Shown here: piece after piece, positions 61,247 to 64,000 of the stretch
Layout: the number at the start of each line of letters is the position of its first letter
How positions within the stretch are numbered: the first letter of the stretch is position 1
NCBI RefSeq assembly: GCF_003048675.2
Contig: NZ_CP060707.1
Location: forward strand, 1,922,001-1,986,000
Length of the DNA stretch: 64,000 nucleotides
Direction of reading: 5' to 3'
Source: Campylobacter concisus
GTDB lineage: Bacteria > Campylobacterota > Campylobacteria > Campylobacterales > Campylobacteraceae
Position numbers and translations under genes: made by a program
The notes under the pieces: generated by a model
Told to the model about the DNA's origin: nothing
Database searches by the model: none
The model's input: the letters and a program-made list of their open reading frames with translations, nothing else

Positions 61247-63349
61247 TTATTTGGATTTTTTCTTTTCATTTTCTATAAGCTCTGCATCACAAAGTGGGCA
61301 AAACTCATGCTCGCCAGCTATGTAGCCATGCTTTGCGCAGACGCTAAATACCGGCGTTATCGTGATGTATGGGAGTTTGTAGTTTGAGATTATACTCTTT
61401 ACAAGCTCTTTGCAAGCTTTAGCCGAGCTGATGCGCTCTTTCATATATAGGTGAAAGACGGTGCCGCCAGTATAGGCGCTTTGTAGCTCATCTTGCAGAT
61501 CAAGCGCTTCGTAAGCGTCGTCTGTGAAATTTGCAGGTAGCTGGGTTGAGTTTGTGTAGTAGATATTATCCCCCTCGCCTGCTTGGATAATGTCTGGATA
61601 GCGCTTCTTATCCTCTTTGGCAAAGCGGTAGGTAGTGCCCTCAGCTGGTGTGGCCTCAAGGTTGTATAAATTTCCGCTCTCTTCTTGAAATGTCCTTATC
61701 TTATCACGTAAAAAGCCAACCATCTCAAGGGCAAATTCACGTCCAAATTTAGTTGAGATGTTCTCTTTGTCGCCAGTGAAATTTCTAAGTAGCTCATTCA
61801 TGCCATTTATGCCGATCGTGCTAAAGTGGTTGTTAAAGTGCTTTAGATACCTAGCTGTGTAAGGATAAAGCCCTCTGTCATACATCTCTTGTATAAATTT
61901 ACGCTTCTTCTCTAGGGTTGATTTAGCTAGCTCTAAAAGGTAGCTTAGTCTGTTGTAAAGCGCGACCTTATCGCCTTTGAAGTTATAGCCTAGGCGGGCT
62001 AAATTTATAGTCACAACTCCGATCGAGCCAGTCATCTCAGCACTTCCAAAAAGACCTCCACCGCGCTTTAAAAGCTCTCTTAGATCAAGCTGCAAGCGGC
62101 AGCACATAGAGCGCACGTGGCCTGGTTTGTAGGCGTTTTCGTTTTCTATCTTGTTGCCATTTTCGTCGTAAGTGTATTGTGAGCCGATGAAATTTTGAAA
62201 GTAGCTTGAGCCCATTTTTGCGGTGTTTTCAAAGAGCACGTCGGCTACTTCGCTATTCCAGTTAAAATCCTCTGTGATATTTACCGTTGGTATAGGAAAT
62301 GTAAAAGGCTGCGAGCACTTGTCGCCAGCTGTTAAGACCTCGTAAAATGCTTTGTCTATGCGCGCCATCTCAGGCTCGAAGTCCTTGTAGGTCATATCGA
62401 TCAAATTTTTTCTGCCACGCTCGTTTGCTTTTTTCAAAATTTTCTCATCTTTTACATTTGTAAAAAGGTGTATATCATCGCTCGTTGGTATCTGATCCCT
62501 TAGGTCGCTTGGGCAAGTGATGTCTATGGTTACGTTTGTAAATGGGCTTTGTCCCCAGCGTGCAGGGACGTTTAAGTTGAAAATAAAGCTAGTTATCGCC
62601 TTTTTGATCTCGGCGTCGCTTAGATCGTCTTTAAAAACATAAGGCGCAAGGTAGGTGTCAAAGCTAGAAAACGCCTGAGCGCCCGCCCACTCGCTTTGCA
62701 AAATGCCTAAGAAATTTGCCATCTGATAGAGTGCTTCTCTAAAGTGCTTTGGCGCTCTGCTCTCGACCCTGCCACGAACGCCGTTAAAGCCCTCATTTAG
62801 CAAGGCTCGCAGGCTCCAGCCAGCGCAGTATCCTGTAAGGCAGTCTAGATCGTGGATGTGGTAGTCGCCGTTTCTGTGAGCTAGCCCCTCCTCTTTGTTA
62901 TAAACAGCGTCTAGCCAGTAGTTTGCTATGACTTTGCCAGCGGTGTTGTTGATAAGGCCTGCGTTTGAGTAGCTCGTGTTTGAATTTGCAGAAATTCTCC
63001 AGTCGGTGCCGTTTATATATTCATTTATCGTCTGGGTTGAGTTTATATAGGTCGTATCTTCGTTTAGGCCTAAAATTTGTTCGCGTTGGAGCTTGTGCGT
63101 GTGGCGGTAGAGCATGAAGCTCTTTAAAACTTCAAAATGTCCGCCGTCAAATAGCTCTTTTTCGATCGCATCTTGGATGTCTTCGACTGTTATCGCGCTT
63201 GATTTTTGAAAGATATCTTGGACTACGTTTGTAAAAACTTGCTCGTCATAAGCTTTATTTTCGCTTGCAAATGCCTTTTTTATCGCATCTACTATCTTGT
63301 ATGCTACAAATTCTTGCCTTGTGCCATCTCGTTTTAAAATTTCACGCAT
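61247..63349 (-). CDS. nrdD: Anaerobic ribonucleoside-triphosphate reductase large chain (without the glycyl-radical tail)
   Basis: NrdD makes deoxyribonucleotides without oxygen. The 700-residue chain begins with an ATP-cone (MREILKRDGTRQEFVAYKIV, to about residue 90) that sets activity by ATP/dATP. The barrel core includes the candidate active-site cysteines RSMCCRLQL and GGLFGSAEMTGSIG. It ends with zinc-ribbon cysteines CAKHGY and CPLCD. The usual RVxGYxxP motif is missing from the C-terminus and is found on the next gene. I start at the ATG at 63349 and not at the GTG one codon before. The neighbouring nrdG supports the assignment. Confidence 0.95.
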   Translation of the reverse strand: MREILKRDGTRQEFVAYKIVDAIKKAFASENKAYDEQVFTNVVQDIFQKSSAITVEDIQDAIEKELFDGGHFEVLKSFMLYRHTHKLQREQILGLNEDTTYINSTQTINEYINGTDWRISANSNTSYSNAGLINNTAGKVIANYWLDAVYNKEEGLAHRNGDYHIHDLDCLTGYCAGWSLRALLNEGFNGVRGRVESRAPKHFREALYQMANFLGILQSEWAGAQAFSSFDTYLAPYVFKDDLSDAEIKKAITSFIFNLNVPARWGQSPFTNVTIDITCPSDLRDQIPTSDDIHLFTNVKDEKILKKANERGRKNLIDMTYKDFEPEMARIDKAFYEVLTAGDKCSQPFTFPIPTVNITEDFNWNSEVADVLFENTAKMGSSYFQNFIGSQYTYDENGNKIENENAYKPGHVRSMCCRLQLDLRELLKRGGGLFGSAEMTGSIGVVTINLARLGYNFKGDKVALYNRLSYLLELAKSTLEKKRKFIQEMYDRGLYPYTARYLKHFNNHFSTIGINGMNELLRNFTGDKENISTKFGREFALEMVGFLRDKIRTFQEESGNLYNLEATPAEGTTYRFAKEDKKRYPDIIQAGEGDNIYYTNSTQLPANFTDDAYEALDLQDELQSAYTGGTVFHLYMKERISSAKACKELVKSIISNYKLPYITITPVFSVCAKHGYIAGEHEFCPLCDAELIENEKKKSK

Positions 63350-63651
63350 CACTTGCTCTTTTCTGATTGTTTTTTTTGATATGGAGTTTAAAAGTATAGG
63401 ACAAGAAAGCTTAAAAGATAGATAACTATTTTATTTTGTTTAATAATATTTATCAAAAAATATAAAATTTTAGAGAGTTTTCTTAAGTATATTTTTACGT
63501 ATTTTAAGTATTTTAAAATAAAATTTAATTATTTTACTTAAATAATTATTTTAGTTTTACTTTTTAAAATAATAGATTTAAATTTTTCTTCCATATAGAT
63601 CTTTATTTAATTTATGTTAATATTAGTCGATTTTCAAAAAAAGGAGTTTCA
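63350..63651. other. AT-rich divergent promoter region of nrdD and the lipoprotein gene
   Basis: About 300 bases of very low GC between divergent genes. It is rich in partial inverted repeats of TTATTTTA/TAAAATAA type (63500-63580), which could bind a regulator or just reflect composition. I see no gene in it. Confidence 0.5.
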
Positions 63652-64000
63652 ATGAAAAAAATCACAATGCTCGCCCTAGGTCTACTTTTGGCTGGCTGTG
63701 CATCATCCAACGGTGTAAAATCACCCGAAGATGGCATGATGAAAAGCTTTGCAAAATGCGCCCTAAAATCAGATAGTACAGTCATTATGCTAGTACCAAG
63801 TCGTGGCTTTCTTGCTGACGCAATAGCTAGCGCAACAACTAGTGTTTCAAACAACGACGGAGGTTTTTACAACAATCTAACGGATAAAATACAAGAAGGT
63901 GTGGATGCCTTTGTCATCTACGGCGAAAGTGGGATGAAAACAGAATCGCTCATGACAAATATCTTTACGAGACTAAAAGAGCGTAACGTAAATGGTATGC
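63652..64000 (+). CDS. Lipoprotein of unknown function (3' end outside window)
   Basis: The frame starts at an ATG after AAAAAGGAGTTTCA and reads MKKITMLALGLLLAGCASS, a typical lipobox LAGC with lipidated Cys16. The visible part (116 residues) has one more cysteine (FAKCALKS) and a mixed alpha/beta look. I do not recognise the family. Confidence 0.85.
   Translation, partial: MKKITMLALGLLLAGCASSNGVKSPEDGMMKSFAKCALKSDSTVIMLVPSRGFLADAIASATTSVSNNDGGFYNNLTDKIQEGVDAFVIYGESGMKTESLMTNIFTRLKERNVNGM

Noticed and set aside
63480-63590. Partial inverted repeats upstream of nrdD as an NrdR-type box
   Set aside because: The sequence is nearly all A and T, the symmetry is imperfect, and no NrdR consensus is visible.
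63612-63854. 80-codon minus-strand frame opposite the right-edge lipoprotein gene
   Set aside because: The plus-strand frame has a ribosome binding site and lipobox; the opposite frame has neither.

Overview
The window comes from a Campylobacter chromosome. I favour the C. concisus/curvus/showae group over C. jejuni, but that is an inference from gene content. The evidence is the recJ/pyrG neighbourhood, a cydAB operon preceded by a DUF4492 gene, a rubrerythrin of desulforubrerythrin type, AssT with a DsbL/DsbI pair, AT-rich spacers and AAGGAG ribosome binding sites.

Layout. Positions 1-3549 (minus strand) hold recJ (cut by the window edge), a small outer-membrane barrel gene and pyrG. Positions 3676-6656 (plus) are a cytochrome bd operon with small membrane proteins at both ends. 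assT follows at 6813-8579. Positions 8616-47869 are dominated by a family of eight secreted repeat proteins on the minus strand (788, 4374, 1476, 468, 1063, 178, 1381 and 967 residues). Six start with a LapA-type retention module. Five of those six carry a T/S-A-A-G-G motif that looks like a LapG protease site; the 178-residue member lacks it. The other two members have only the solenoid body and shared C-terminus, so they look like freely released relatives. The family is interrupted at 34580-39918 by ilvD, a three-gene ParB-like (DUF262) / AAA ATPase (DUF3696) / PLD-like cassette that resembles a defence system, and thiD. The 4374-residue gene contains about 7.4 kb of near-identical tandem DNA repeats.

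Main result. Five family promoters (genes starting at 22160, 34256, 40540, 44834 and 47869) share a palindrome TTGTAC-N4-GTACAA. A -10 hexamer TA(A/G)AAT lies exactly 23 bp downstream of it in all five. This places the palindrome centre near -43 and suggests one activator switching on a cell-surface regulon. The family members without this site are the two without a retention module and the 1476-residue protein. No type I exporter, LapG protease or LapD receptor is in the window, so the system must depend on genes elsewhere.

Downstream of the island are an OmpR-type response regulator and Cache-type histidine kinase, dsbI/dsbL, a YafQ-like toxin gene broken by one nonsense codon beside an intact antitoxin, and a desulforubrerythrin gene. 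A series of small exported and redox enzyme genes follows. The last block is a class III ribonucleotide reductase locus in which the glycyl-radical motif of NrdD is encoded by a separate 56-codon gene. A lipoprotein gene is cut by the right edge. I found no tRNA, rRNA, insertion sequence or CRISPR array.
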